Part shown: positions 13,859 through 21,234 of the stretch, piece by piece | Numbering within the stretch: the stretch's first letter is position 1 | How the letters are laid out: each line of letters begins with the position of its first letter | Assembly (NCBI GenBank): GCA_937901525.1 | Contig: CALDHX010000004.1 | Coordinates: 1 to 21,234, forward strand | Source: an uncultured Bacteroidales bacterium | GTDB lineage: Bacteria; Bacteroidota; Bacteroidia; Bacteroidales; P3 | Direction of reading: 5' to 3' | DNA: 21,234 bases | Notes under the pieces: model-generated | What the model was told of the DNA's origin: nothing | Database searches by the model: none | Seen by the model: only the letters and a program-made list of their open reading frames with translations | Program-made: the position numbers and the translations under genes

Positions 13859-14833
13859 ATGTTTAGAAAAAGAGTATTTAAGATAGTTTCTTTATCTTTG
13901 ATATTGTTTCCTATGATGGGGATTTCTCAAATTCATGAACGTGGAATGATGAGAAATAGAACTAATGTTGCAATAGAGAGTTCTGAATACACCATAGGCA
14001 TAATTAAAGATACAAATAAGTTTAATAATTCCTTTATTCAATTTGTGAATAATGGAATGATAGATGATATAGCAGCGGAAAGTGAAGATGATATTTTGTA
14101 TGCATCTTTTGATACTCGCTCTATTCACTACACTAATAGATTTGACTATTCTTCAATTACCGACCCTATTCCTATTGAGTTGGTGAATGAAGAAAATAAA
14201 CAATATTATGCTTGTCCTATTGAAAAAAAGGTTACTTCTCGTTTCGGTCCAAGACGTCGTCGTTGGCATTATGGAGTAGATTTAGGATTGAGAACAGGAG
14301 ATCCAATAAAAGTGATGTTTGATGGTAAGGTTAGAATTGCAAAACGTTCAGGAGCGTATGGTAATCTTGTTGTAATACGTCATGATAATGGATTGGAAAC
14401 ATACTATGCTCACTTATCAAAAATAAATGTAAAACTTAATCAAGAAGTTAAAGCAGGTGAGATATTAGGCCTTGGAGGAAGTACAGGACGTTCGACAGGA
14501 CCACACTTACATTTAGAAATACGTTATCTTGGAGCAGCAATCAATCCTGAAAAGATTATAGATTTCAAAACATTTTCTTTGATAAGCGACACATTGATGC
14601 TTACAAAGGATTGCTTTAAAACAATTAAAACTCCTTCTTCACAAAGAAATAGTTTGGCAAAAAACTCTTCCGATTCAAAATCTTCAAAAGGAGGTAAATA
14701 TTATAAAGTTAGAAGAGGAGATACATTGGGGGCAATTGCAAAAAGGCATGGTACAACAGTTAAGAAATTAGCCCAATTGAATAATATAAAAGGAACAAGA
14801 ATTACAGCAGGGCAAACAATTAAGGTTAGATAG
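13859..14833 (+). CDS. secreted M23-family peptidoglycan endopeptidase with C-terminal LysM
   Basis: 324 residues. Residues 1-23 are a signal peptide (RKR, hydrophobic core, cut near GIS-Q). A region of about 95 residues without recognised domains follows. The M23 (lysostaphin/LytM-type) zinc peptidase domain spans about 115-235: SRFGPRRRRWHYGVDLGL with H137 and D141 as metal ligands, YYAHLS with H185, and GPHLHLEIR with H216 and H218, so the active site is intact. Residues 281-324 are one LysM peptidoglycan-binding domain (YKVRRGDTLGAIAKRHGTTV), ending in IKVR. It should act in the periplasm, cutting peptide cross-links during wall growth or division. It has its own promoter and a stem-loop terminator. 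Exact bond specificity is not readable. Confidence 0.92.
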   Translation: MFRKRVFKIVSLSLILFPMMGISQIHERGMMRNRTNVAIESSEYTIGIIKDTNKFNNSFIQFVNNGMIDDIAAESEDDILYASFDTRSIHYTNRFDYSSITDPIPIELVNEENKQYYACPIEKKVTSRFGPRRRRWHYGVDLGLRTGDPIKVMFDGKVRIAKRSGAYGNLVVIRHDNGLETYYAHLSKINVKLNQEVKAGEILGLGGSTGRSTGPHLHLEIRYLGAAINPEKIIDFKTFSLISDTLMLTKDCFKTIKTPSSQRNSLAKNSSDSKSSKGGKYYKVRRGDTLGAIAKRHGTTVKKLAQLNNIKGTRITAGQTIKVR

Positions 14834-14854
14834 TTGTTCTTAAAATAGAGATTT

Positions 14855-14887
14855 AACAAGTAACGATTTTTTTGTTACTTGTTTTTT
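14855..14887 (+). terminator. Rho-independent terminator after the M23 peptidase gene
   Basis: AACAAGTAAC (14855-14864) and GTTACTTGTT (14874-14883) form a perfect 10-bp stem around a 9-nt loop, followed directly by more T. It lies 21 nt after the stop codon and separates the peptidase gene from the large downstream gene. Confidence 0.85.
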
Positions 14888-14914
14888 ATTTAGAAATAAT
14901 TTAAATGTTAAAAT

Positions 14915-17900
14915 ATGAAGAAAGTATTTAGATTTCTATTGAGTTTAGTGTTTTTTTCTACACTAATGTCTCAATTAAATGCACAAACAGTTGTTACAGT
15001 AGGTAATAATTGTATGGAGGAAGATGTTGTTCCCGTAAATGTTTTTTATAACTATAGCTATTCTCAATCTATTTTTTCCTCAGAGGAATTAATGGCAGGA
15101 GAAATTTCTTCTATAAGTTATAAGTTTAATTCAGAAGTACCGGTTACTATTTCTTCTCAAATCTATTTAGGAGAAGTAAATAGAGATGTATTTGCAAATC
15201 CTGAGGATTTTGTTTCAGCAGACAGTCTTACTCAAGTTTATTCAGGAAATGTAACATTCACACAAGGTTGGGTTACAATTAACTTTACAACTCCTTTTGA
15301 TTATAGTGGAGAAAATAATCTTGTTGTTGCTTATATGAATAATACAGGAGCAATGACAACTGAACTTAATTATTTCACAGTTTGTTCTTCTGTTGGTAGC
15401 AAAACAATAACTTGTTATAGAGGAAATCAAGAAATATCTATAAATAATCCTCAGGAAGTAAATAGTGCGATGAGAATGACTTTGAATAATAGACCAAATG
15501 TCAAGTTTGAAATCAATCCATTCTCTGCTTCTTGTTATCCTCCAACAGAGATTTTATCGCAACAAATCACCTCTCAATATGCAACACTTGCTTGGAATGC
15601 GGTAGAGGGAGTAGAGCAATATGCTGTTGCTTATAAGAAATCCTCAGAAGTGTTATGGGATACTACCTTTGTAAACACAAACTCTATTACTTTATCGCAA
15701 TTAGACCCGATTTCAATCTATGATATGAAAATATGGAGTGTTTGTTCAGGTGAAGAAAGTATTGCTTTCACAACATCTTTTACAACACGACCAAACGAAG
15801 AATTAATATCTGAATTACCTTTTGTATGTAATTTTGATATACAAGCAGAATCTCAATTATGGACAATACTTAATGGAACACAAACAAATCAATGGCATTG
15901 GGGAAATACAGTAAATTCAAGTTTAGGAGATATAGGAGGAGTTAGTGGTTCAATGTATATTAGCGATGATAATGGAGTGTCAAATAGTTATGATGGAAAT
16001 ACTTATTCAATAGTTTATTTTTCAAGATATATTCAATTTAACGATGCACCAGAATTTAAATTAACATTTGATTGGAAAGGAGTTGCAGAAGGAAATTCAG
16101 ACTATTTGCAAGTATTCTTATTACCTACTACTACACAATTAAACAACAATATGACTCCTGTTTTGGGAGAAATCACAGATAAATTAAGCGCTTCTAACGA
16201 TTGGAGAAGACAAGAAGTTATTCTTTCAAGAGAATACGCTAATGAAGTATATAATTTGGTTTTTTGTTGGAGAAATGATAATAGCGTAGAACATGAACCA
16301 CCTATTGCGGTAGATAATATTTCTCTTCAAGCAGTTAGTTGTGGAAGAGTAACTGAAATCTATTCAGAAATAAACGATGGAGAAAACATAAGTGCAACAC
16401 TTCACTTTGTAGATGAAAATACAGATGAAGAAAGAACTTATTTTGTAGAATACAAATTATCTAATGCTGATGATTGGGTAAGTGTTCAAACAACAGCAGA
16501 TAGTATAATATTAGAAAACTTAGAGCCTTCATCTACATATTCAGTAAGAGTGAAAGTATTTTGTAGCGAAACAACTTTCTCTGATTATTCAGCTATATAT
16601 AATTTTACAACACCTTGTGGAATTATATATAATTTACCTTGGGCAGAAGATTTTGGAGGAGATTTTGTATTAGAATCAGGACATATTGGAAATGCGTATG
16701 CACCTAAATGTTGGGAAATTGTAAATGGAGCTTCGTCTAATTACGGTTGGGAACAATCAAATGATTATTCAACAGATGGAAATGGCTCTATATATTTTGA
16801 AGGATTTTCAACTTCTGGAACATATAACGATTGGTTAATAACACCAGTAATTGATTTTAATGGAAGTCAAAGAATGACCTTTAAAATTAGAAAATCATCT
16901 TCAAATAACACTATGCCTCATTTTAAAATCTATTATTACGATGCTAATGAAGAAGATATGACATCAATGAGTGATACTTCTTTATTCCAAATATTAGATA
17001 CTGTTTTTTATACACAAAATTCAGTTGAATTTAAAAAAATGGAAGTTGATTTATCAAATATAGGAGGCTTAGCGAGAATTGCTCTTGTGGTTAATGAGAG
17101 AACAAGTGCTTTCTATTTAGATGAATTAACTATTGATAATCACCCATCGTGTCCAGATGTTTATGGAGTAATAGCTAATGCACTCTCATCTTCAAGTATG
17201 AGTGTTGAATTTGATACATCTAACTCAAATGAATATGGTTGGGTAATAGCTTATGGACAAGCAGACTCTATTCAAAATTTTAATCCATCACAAGCCACAC
17301 AAGTTTTAGTTAATCCAACCGATACTTTGCCGATAATAATAAACAATCTTACAAATGGAATTTATTATCTATCAGTTAAATCAAATTGTGCAGAAGGAAT
17401 GTATTCTGAAATAACAACAGTAGAGATTCCATTAGCACAAAATTTACCATATTTCCAAGATTTCACTTCAATAGACTTTAATGGTTGGAACTTTTTTAGT
17501 AGCAATACAACTAATAGTTGGGTTGTAGGCTCAGCAGTAGATTATAATTCATCAGGAGGAAATGCAATGTATATAGGAAATGGAAATAACTATACCTATA
17601 ACACATCTATGACAACTACAGCCTACGCAACATTAAACCTATCCTTTGGAGAATACCCAGCATTCAATTTATCTTTTGATTGGAAAGCAGCAGGAGAAAC
17701 AACAGTGGACTATGCTAAGATTTATATCTTACCTTGGGATTATGAATTAAGCACAACCCTTCCAAGTGAAAGTTATAGCCTTACAGGAAAATTAAATCAA
17801 CAAACACAATGGCAAACAGAAAATATAAACTTAGACCATAGATATGCAAATGGTATTTATAAAATAGTATTTGCTTGGAAAAACAATGCAAGCGGAGGAA

Positions 17901-20900
17901 CTAACCCACCAATAGCAATAGACAATATTTCCGTAGTGCCATTAACTTGTGGAGGAGTAGAAGAATTGACTTTAACTAACATAGAAAGCAATACAGCTAC
18001 CATAGCAGTATCTTTCAATGATCATAACACAGAAAACGTTCAATATCAAATAGAATACAAAACACAAACAGAAACAGAGTGGACAATTGCAGCAATAACA
18101 GATACTAATTATTATCTTATAGATAGCTTGAATTATCAAACAGACTATCAAGTAAGAGTAGCAGTTGTTTGTTCAAACGGAGAATTAACAAGTTATGTTC
18201 AAGAAGAAATAACAACCCCTTGTGGAACAATCTCTCAACTTCCTTGGCAAGAACAATTCACCACAGGAATAGACGAATGTTGGTATCAAATGTTAGGAGA
18301 AATGTCAGATACAATCACTCATGCAAGCGACCTATTACAAAATAATAATGGCTGGAAATACAACATATATGTAGGAGGCGAAAGAATATATGCAGACCTA
18401 TCATACGAATATGCAAAATATTGGATAATATCGCCAAGCTTTGACTTAGGAAATGGAGATACAACTTATCAATTATCAGCAGATATTTTCCGTACATCAC
18501 TTAATGGCACAGGAGTAGCACCTATGCCAAATGGAGATAAATTTGCAATCTTAGTTTCAACAGATGACGGACTTACTTGGAACACAGCAAACGCCTTAAT
18601 CTTTGGAAGCGGAGAGACATCAAACTACGATTATAACCTTTCAGCTTTTTCACCAGAAGCATCAAGAGTTAATTTCAAATTAGCAGATGAAAATGACCAA
18701 CCATTAACAGGAGCAGTAAGATTTGCATTCTATGGAGAAGGCTCAACATCAAGAATGTTAGTAGATAACATAGAAATATCACAATGGCAACCATGTCAAA
18801 CACCAACAATGGTTCATGTTGCTAACATAACACCAAATAGTGCAGAACTTACATTCTTAGACTTTGGACAATCACAACAATGGGAATACGCATTACAACA
18901 AGGCAACACAATAGATTTTGCAACTGCACAAACCCAAACAATAAACTATCAAGGAACATACCTAAACGATTTATTAGATGGAATGACTTATAGTGTAGCC
19001 GTAAGAAGTGTGTGCTCAGAAGGAGAATATTCTTCATGGAGTGAAATAATAACATTCTCAACTCCAGTACAACCAACACCATTACCATTTGAAACAACAT
19101 TCTCAGACATATATGACAATCAAAAATGGGAAGCAGTTTCAAACACAAATATAAATTGGACAATAGGTAGTGCAACTTCCTCAGGCGAAGAAGATAATAT
19201 GTCAGCCTACATTTCTTCAAATGGAACAGATTATAGCGTTACAATGCCAGGAGGTTGGAATTATACCTACACAGCCCTATATAGAGAATTTGACTTTGGA
19301 GCAGGAGGAAACTATACATTAAGTTTCGATTACAAAGTATCAGGTTATGACTATATGGATGCAGGATTACACGTTTTTGTAAAAGATGAAAACGATGTAA
19401 TAATTGCAGAATACTACAATATGGACCAAGCCATAGCAAACTATGTAGGAGTAAACCAATGGACAAGAACAGACATAGAACTACCATCAAACTTAGAAGG
19501 AATAAAGAAAATAGTATTCTATTCTTGGGGATACATATCAAGCTACTCAACACAATCACAAGTGCCACCAGCAATAGATAACGTAGTAATAGAAGAAATT
19601 ATATGTAACCCACCAACCAATCTTACAGTTTCTAACATAACAGAAAACACAGCTACACTATCATGGGAAGGCACAGCCGACAACTATAAAATAAATTATG
19701 TAGTAGCAGGCAGCTCAGACACTCTAACACAAATAACATCAAACACAACATACACCTTAGGTCTAAATTCATTTGAAAACTATCAAGTGAGTGTACAAAG
19801 CGTATGTGAAGAAGATTTCTATTCATTGCCAACACCAACACTATCTTTCTCAACCTTACAAGATGCAGACACAATACCATATACATGTAACTTTGAAACA
19901 CCAGGAAACAATGGTTGGCTATTAAGAAATGGCTCATGTGTAAACCAATGGGTAGTTGGATTCCCAACATCAGGAACCTCTAATTCTCTATTCATTTCAG
20001 ATGACGAAGAATCAGCACATTATGCAGCAAATGCAAATAGTGTAGTAATAGCAGAAAAACTATTCCAATTCTCTAACTCAGAATACATAACCATTTCGTT
20101 TGACCTAACAATAGGAGGAGAAATAACATCAAACATATTCTACGATTACCTAAAAGTATTCCTATTGCCAGCAACTCAAACCTTAGAACCAACCACAGCA
20201 TACGATTTAAGTGGAGAATACTCTTATGCAATGGCAGACTATGCACAAGACGTAATCCTACAACACCTTGGAACCAATGCAATATGTCTATTAGAAGGTA
20301 CACAAACAATCAATATCACAATACCAACTCCAATTAACGAACAAAGAAAACTTGTATTCCTATGGAGAAATAACAATATGTCAGGCACACAACCAGGAGC
20401 AATAATAGACAATATCTCAATCACAACACTTGGAGGCGTAATAGAAGAAGAATGTCTTGCACCAACTAACGTAGCAGTATCACAAATCACATCAAACTCA
20501 GCCCTTGTTACTTGGACACCACAAGGAAACGAAACAGCATGGCAAGTAAAACTAAACCAAGGCGAAGTAATAGATGTAACAACACCATCATACACACTAA
20601 CAAACCTATTGCCAACAACAGAATATGACTTCTTAGTAAGAGCAAACTGTGGAGTAGGAGTATCAGAATGGGTAAGTGCAACCTTTACAACAAACGATAC
20701 AATCATTGCACCAACAGTTACAACCTTACCAGCAACAGCAATCACACAAACCTCAGCAGTCTTAAATGCAGAAATAACAGAAGGAAATGTTGAAATACTA
20801 ACAAAAGGATTCTACTACAAAGAAGCAGCAAACGCAATTTGGGATTCAATAATAGTAGAAGGACAAACAGAAATTTCAACAATACTTTCTGATTTATTGC

Positions 20901-21234
20901 CACAAACAACCTACGCTTTCAAAGCGTTCATTACAACCGAAAACGCTTTAATACAAGGAGAAGAATTGAGCTTTACAACCGATGAAAGTTCATTGTCAGA
21001 TGTAGAAAACACAATAGAGGTTAATCTATATCCAAACCCTGCAAAAGAAAAAGTGTATTTGGAAACAAAAGGCTTTGAAAAAGGAGCAAAAGCAATGTTA
21101 AGTGATTTGCAAGGACGAATACTAAAAGAAATAGAAATAAACTCTGAAAGAATAGAAATCAACTTAAACACACTATCAAGCGGAGTTTATTACCTGAAAG
21201 TATTTGACGGACACTCTACACAAACAATAAAAAT
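14915..21234 (+). CDS. giant secreted FN3 / cleaved-adhesin-like protein with type-A T9SS sorting domain (3' end just beyond window)
   Basis: Continuous from the ATG at 14915 to the window end: 2106 codons with no stop. Signal peptide at 1-23 (FLLSLVFFSTLMSQLNA). Residues 25-205 form an N-terminal beta domain common in Bacteroidota surface proteins (YNYSYSQSIF, GWVTINFTTPFDY). Then fibronectin type III domains starting near residues 205, 476, 746, 1013, 1294, 1564 and 1847 alternate with six cleaved-adhesin/jelly-roll-like domains (each opens LPF/LPW-(n)-F and ends IA(V/I)DNI). An eighth FN3-like domain covers about 1929-2026. The tail (VNLYPNPAKEKVYLE, LSDLQGRIL, LSSGVYYLKVF) is a type-A Por-secretion sorting domain, so fewer than about five residues are probably missing. 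Expected to be cell-surface or extracellular, probably in adhesion or glycan/protein binding. No protease or glycosidase domain recognised. No consensus promoter is visible after the terminator. Confidence 0.88.
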   Translation, partial: MKKVFRFLLSLVFFSTLMSQLNAQTVVTVGNNCMEEDVVPVNVFYNYSYSQSIFSSEELMAGEISSISYKFNSEVPVTISSQIYLGEVNRDVFANPEDFVSADSLTQVYSGNVTFTQGWVTINFTTPFDYSGENNLVVAYMNNTGAMTTELNYFTVCSSVGSKTITCYRGNQEISINNPQEVNSAMRMTLNNRPNVKFEINPFSASCYPPTEILSQQITSQYATLAWNAVEGVEQYAVAYKKSSEVLWDTTFVNTNSITLSQLDPISIYDMKIWSVCSGEESIAFTTSFTTRPNEELISELPFVCNFDIQAESQLWTILNGTQTNQWHWGNTVNSSLGDIGGVSGSMYISDDNGVSNSYDGNTYSIVYFSRYIQFNDAPEFKLTFDWKGVAEGNSDYLQVFLLPTTTQLNNNMTPVLGEITDKLSASNDWRRQEVILSREYANEVYNLVFCWRNDNSVEHEPPIAVDNISLQAVSCGRVTEIYSEINDGENISATLHFVDENTDEERTYFVEYKLSNADDWVSVQTTADSIILENLEPSSTYSVRVKVFCSETTFSDYSAIYNFTTPCGIIYNLPWAEDFGGDFVLESGHIGNAYAPKCWEIVNGASSNYGWEQSNDYSTDGNGSIYFEGFSTSGTYNDWLITPVIDFNGSQRMTFKIRKSSSNNTMPHFKIYYYDANEEDMTSMSDTSLFQILDTVFYTQNSVEFKKMEVDLSNIGGLARIALVVNERTSAFYLDELTIDNHPSCPDVYGVIANALSSSSMSVEFDTSNSNEYGWVIAYGQADSIQNFNPSQATQVLVNPTDTLPIIINNLTNGIYYLSVKSNCAEGMYSEITTVEIPLAQNLPYFQDFTSIDFNGWNFFSSNTTNSWVVGSAVDYNSSGGNAMYIGNGNNYTYNTSMTTTAYATLNLSFGEYPAFNLSFDWKAAGETTVDYAKIYILPWDYELSTTLPSESYSLTGKLNQQTQWQTENINLDHRYANGIYKIVFAWKNNASGGTNPPIAIDNISVVPLTCGGVEELTLTNIESNTATIAVSFNDHNTENVQYQIEYKTQTETEWTIAAITDTNYYLIDSLNYQTDYQVRVAVVCSNGELTSYVQEEITTPCGTISQLPWQEQFTTGIDECWYQMLGEMSDTITHASDLLQNNNGWKYNIYVGGERIYADLSYEYAKYWIISPSFDLGNGDTTYQLSADIFRTSLNGTGVAPMPNGDKFAILVSTDDGLTWNTANALIFGSGETSNYDYNLSAFSPEASRVNFKLADENDQPLTGAVRFAFYGEGSTSRMLVDNIEISQWQPCQTPTMVHVANITPNSAELTFLDFGQSQQWEYALQQGNTIDFATAQTQTINYQGTYLNDLLDGMTYSVAVRSVCSEGEYSSWSEIITFSTPVQPTPLPFETTFSDIYDNQKWEAVSNTNINWTIGSATSSGEEDNMSAYISSNGTDYSVTMPGGWNYTYTALYREFDFGAGGNYTLSFDYKVSGYDYMDAGLHVFVKDENDVIIAEYYNMDQAIANYVGVNQWTRTDIELPSNLEGIKKIVFYSWGYISSYSTQSQVPPAIDNVVIEEIICNPPTNLTVSNITENTATLSWEGTADNYKINYVVAGSSDTLTQITSNTTYTLGLNSFENYQVSVQSVCEEDFYSLPTPTLSFSTLQDADTIPYTCNFETPGNNGWLLRNGSCVNQWVVGFPTSGTSNSLFISDDEESAHYAANANSVVIAEKLFQFSNSEYITISFDLTIGGEITSNIFYDYLKVFLLPATQTLEPTTAYDLSGEYSYAMADYAQDVILQHLGTNAICLLEGTQTINITIPTPINEQRKLVFLWRNNNMSGTQPGAIIDNISITTLGGVIEEECLAPTNVAVSQITSNSALVTWTPQGNETAWQVKLNQGEVIDVTTPSYTLTNLLPTTEYDFLVRANCGVGVSEWVSATFTTNDTIIAPTVTTLPATAITQTSAVLNAEITEGNVEILTKGFYYKEAANAIWDSIIVEGQTEISTILSDLLPQTTYAFKAFITTENALIQGEELSFTTDESSLSDVENTIEVNLYPNPAKEKVYLETKGFEKGAKAMLSDLQGRILKEIEINSERIEINLNTLSSGVYYLKVFDGHSTQTIK
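15528..20455 (+). repeat. six alternating FN3 + cleaved-adhesin modules of about 810 bp
   Basis: Module starts, taken at the cysteine that opens each FN3 domain (SCYPP, SCGRV, SCPDV, TCGGV, PCQTP, ICNPP, ECLAP), fall near 15528, 16340, 17150, 17950, 18796, 19605 and 20455. The intervals are about 800-850 bp. Each FN3 is followed by a domain with a DWKG/DWKAAG-type or D-Y-K core strand and ends with an AxDNI signature. Sequence identity between modules is low at DNA level, so duplication is old. Confidence 0.7.

Noticed and set aside
18315..21171. Series of long open frames on the minus strand (61-168 codons)
   Set aside because: They lie antisense to the continuous FN3/adhesin coding frame, encode low-complexity Leu/Val-rich sequence, lack promoters, and are explained by the C-rich codon use of the plus-strand gene.
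14915..21234. Possibility that the apparent lack of a closed plus-strand gene here means a pseudogene
   Set aside because: Reading the frame from 14915 codon by codon shows no stop to the window edge, and the C-terminal sorting domain is in the same frame. The stop is simply past the edge.

Overview
The window comes from an AT-rich member of the Bacteroidota, most likely an uncultured Bacteroidales. Four things point there: promoters of the Bacteroidota type (TTTG, 19-20 bp, TAnnTTTG), no clear Shine-Dalgarno sites, a DUF4301 gene (a family largely confined to this phylum), and two giant exported proteins that end in type IX secretion system (T9SS) sorting domains, one of type B and one of type A.

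Layout. At the left edge is the 5' end of a carbamate kinase gene on the minus strand (1-185). It diverges from an O-antigen ligase/polymerase-like membrane protein (283-1764). This converges on folC (1858-3147, minus) across an unusual intergenic repeat. folC diverges from a ferritin gene (3247-3768), which is followed by a terminator and an AlkD-type DNA glycosylase gene (3842-4534). A 1762-residue secreted repeat protein with a type-B T9SS C-terminus follows (4598-9886). It converges on a small NifX/NafY-like protein (9973-10323, minus) across a second copy of the same intergenic repeat in inverted orientation. The NifX-like gene and glmS (10407-12251) diverge from two promoters whose boxes interlock. 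glmS is followed after 3 nt by a DUF4301 gene (12255-13775). Next come an M23 peptidase with a C-terminal LysM domain (13859-14833), a strong terminator, and a very large secreted protein (14915 to beyond the right edge, at least 2106 residues) built of alternating fibronectin type III and cleaved-adhesin-like modules with a type-A T9SS tail.

How they fit together. Most genes are housekeeping and are not obviously linked: folate polyglutamylation, iron storage, base-excision repair, amino-sugar synthesis and peptidoglycan turnover. GlmS, the M23/LysM protein and the O-antigen ligase-like protein all serve the envelope. The DUF4301 protein carries motifs that resemble UDP-sugar pyrophosphorylases, so its coupling to glmS may be functional. 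The two giants account for more than half of the window and are the accessory, surface-exposed part.

The most unusual signals are: the pair of mirror-image intergenic elements with exact 21-bp periodicity and an identical 32-bp palindrome; the interlocked divergent promoter of glmS and the NifX-like gene; an exact 3 x 459 bp higher-order repeat with coordinated cysteine loss in the type-B protein; and a marked change in codon usage along the type-A giant. No RNA genes, CRISPR arrays, insertion sequences or phage genes were seen. No stretch over 300 bases lacks a gene.
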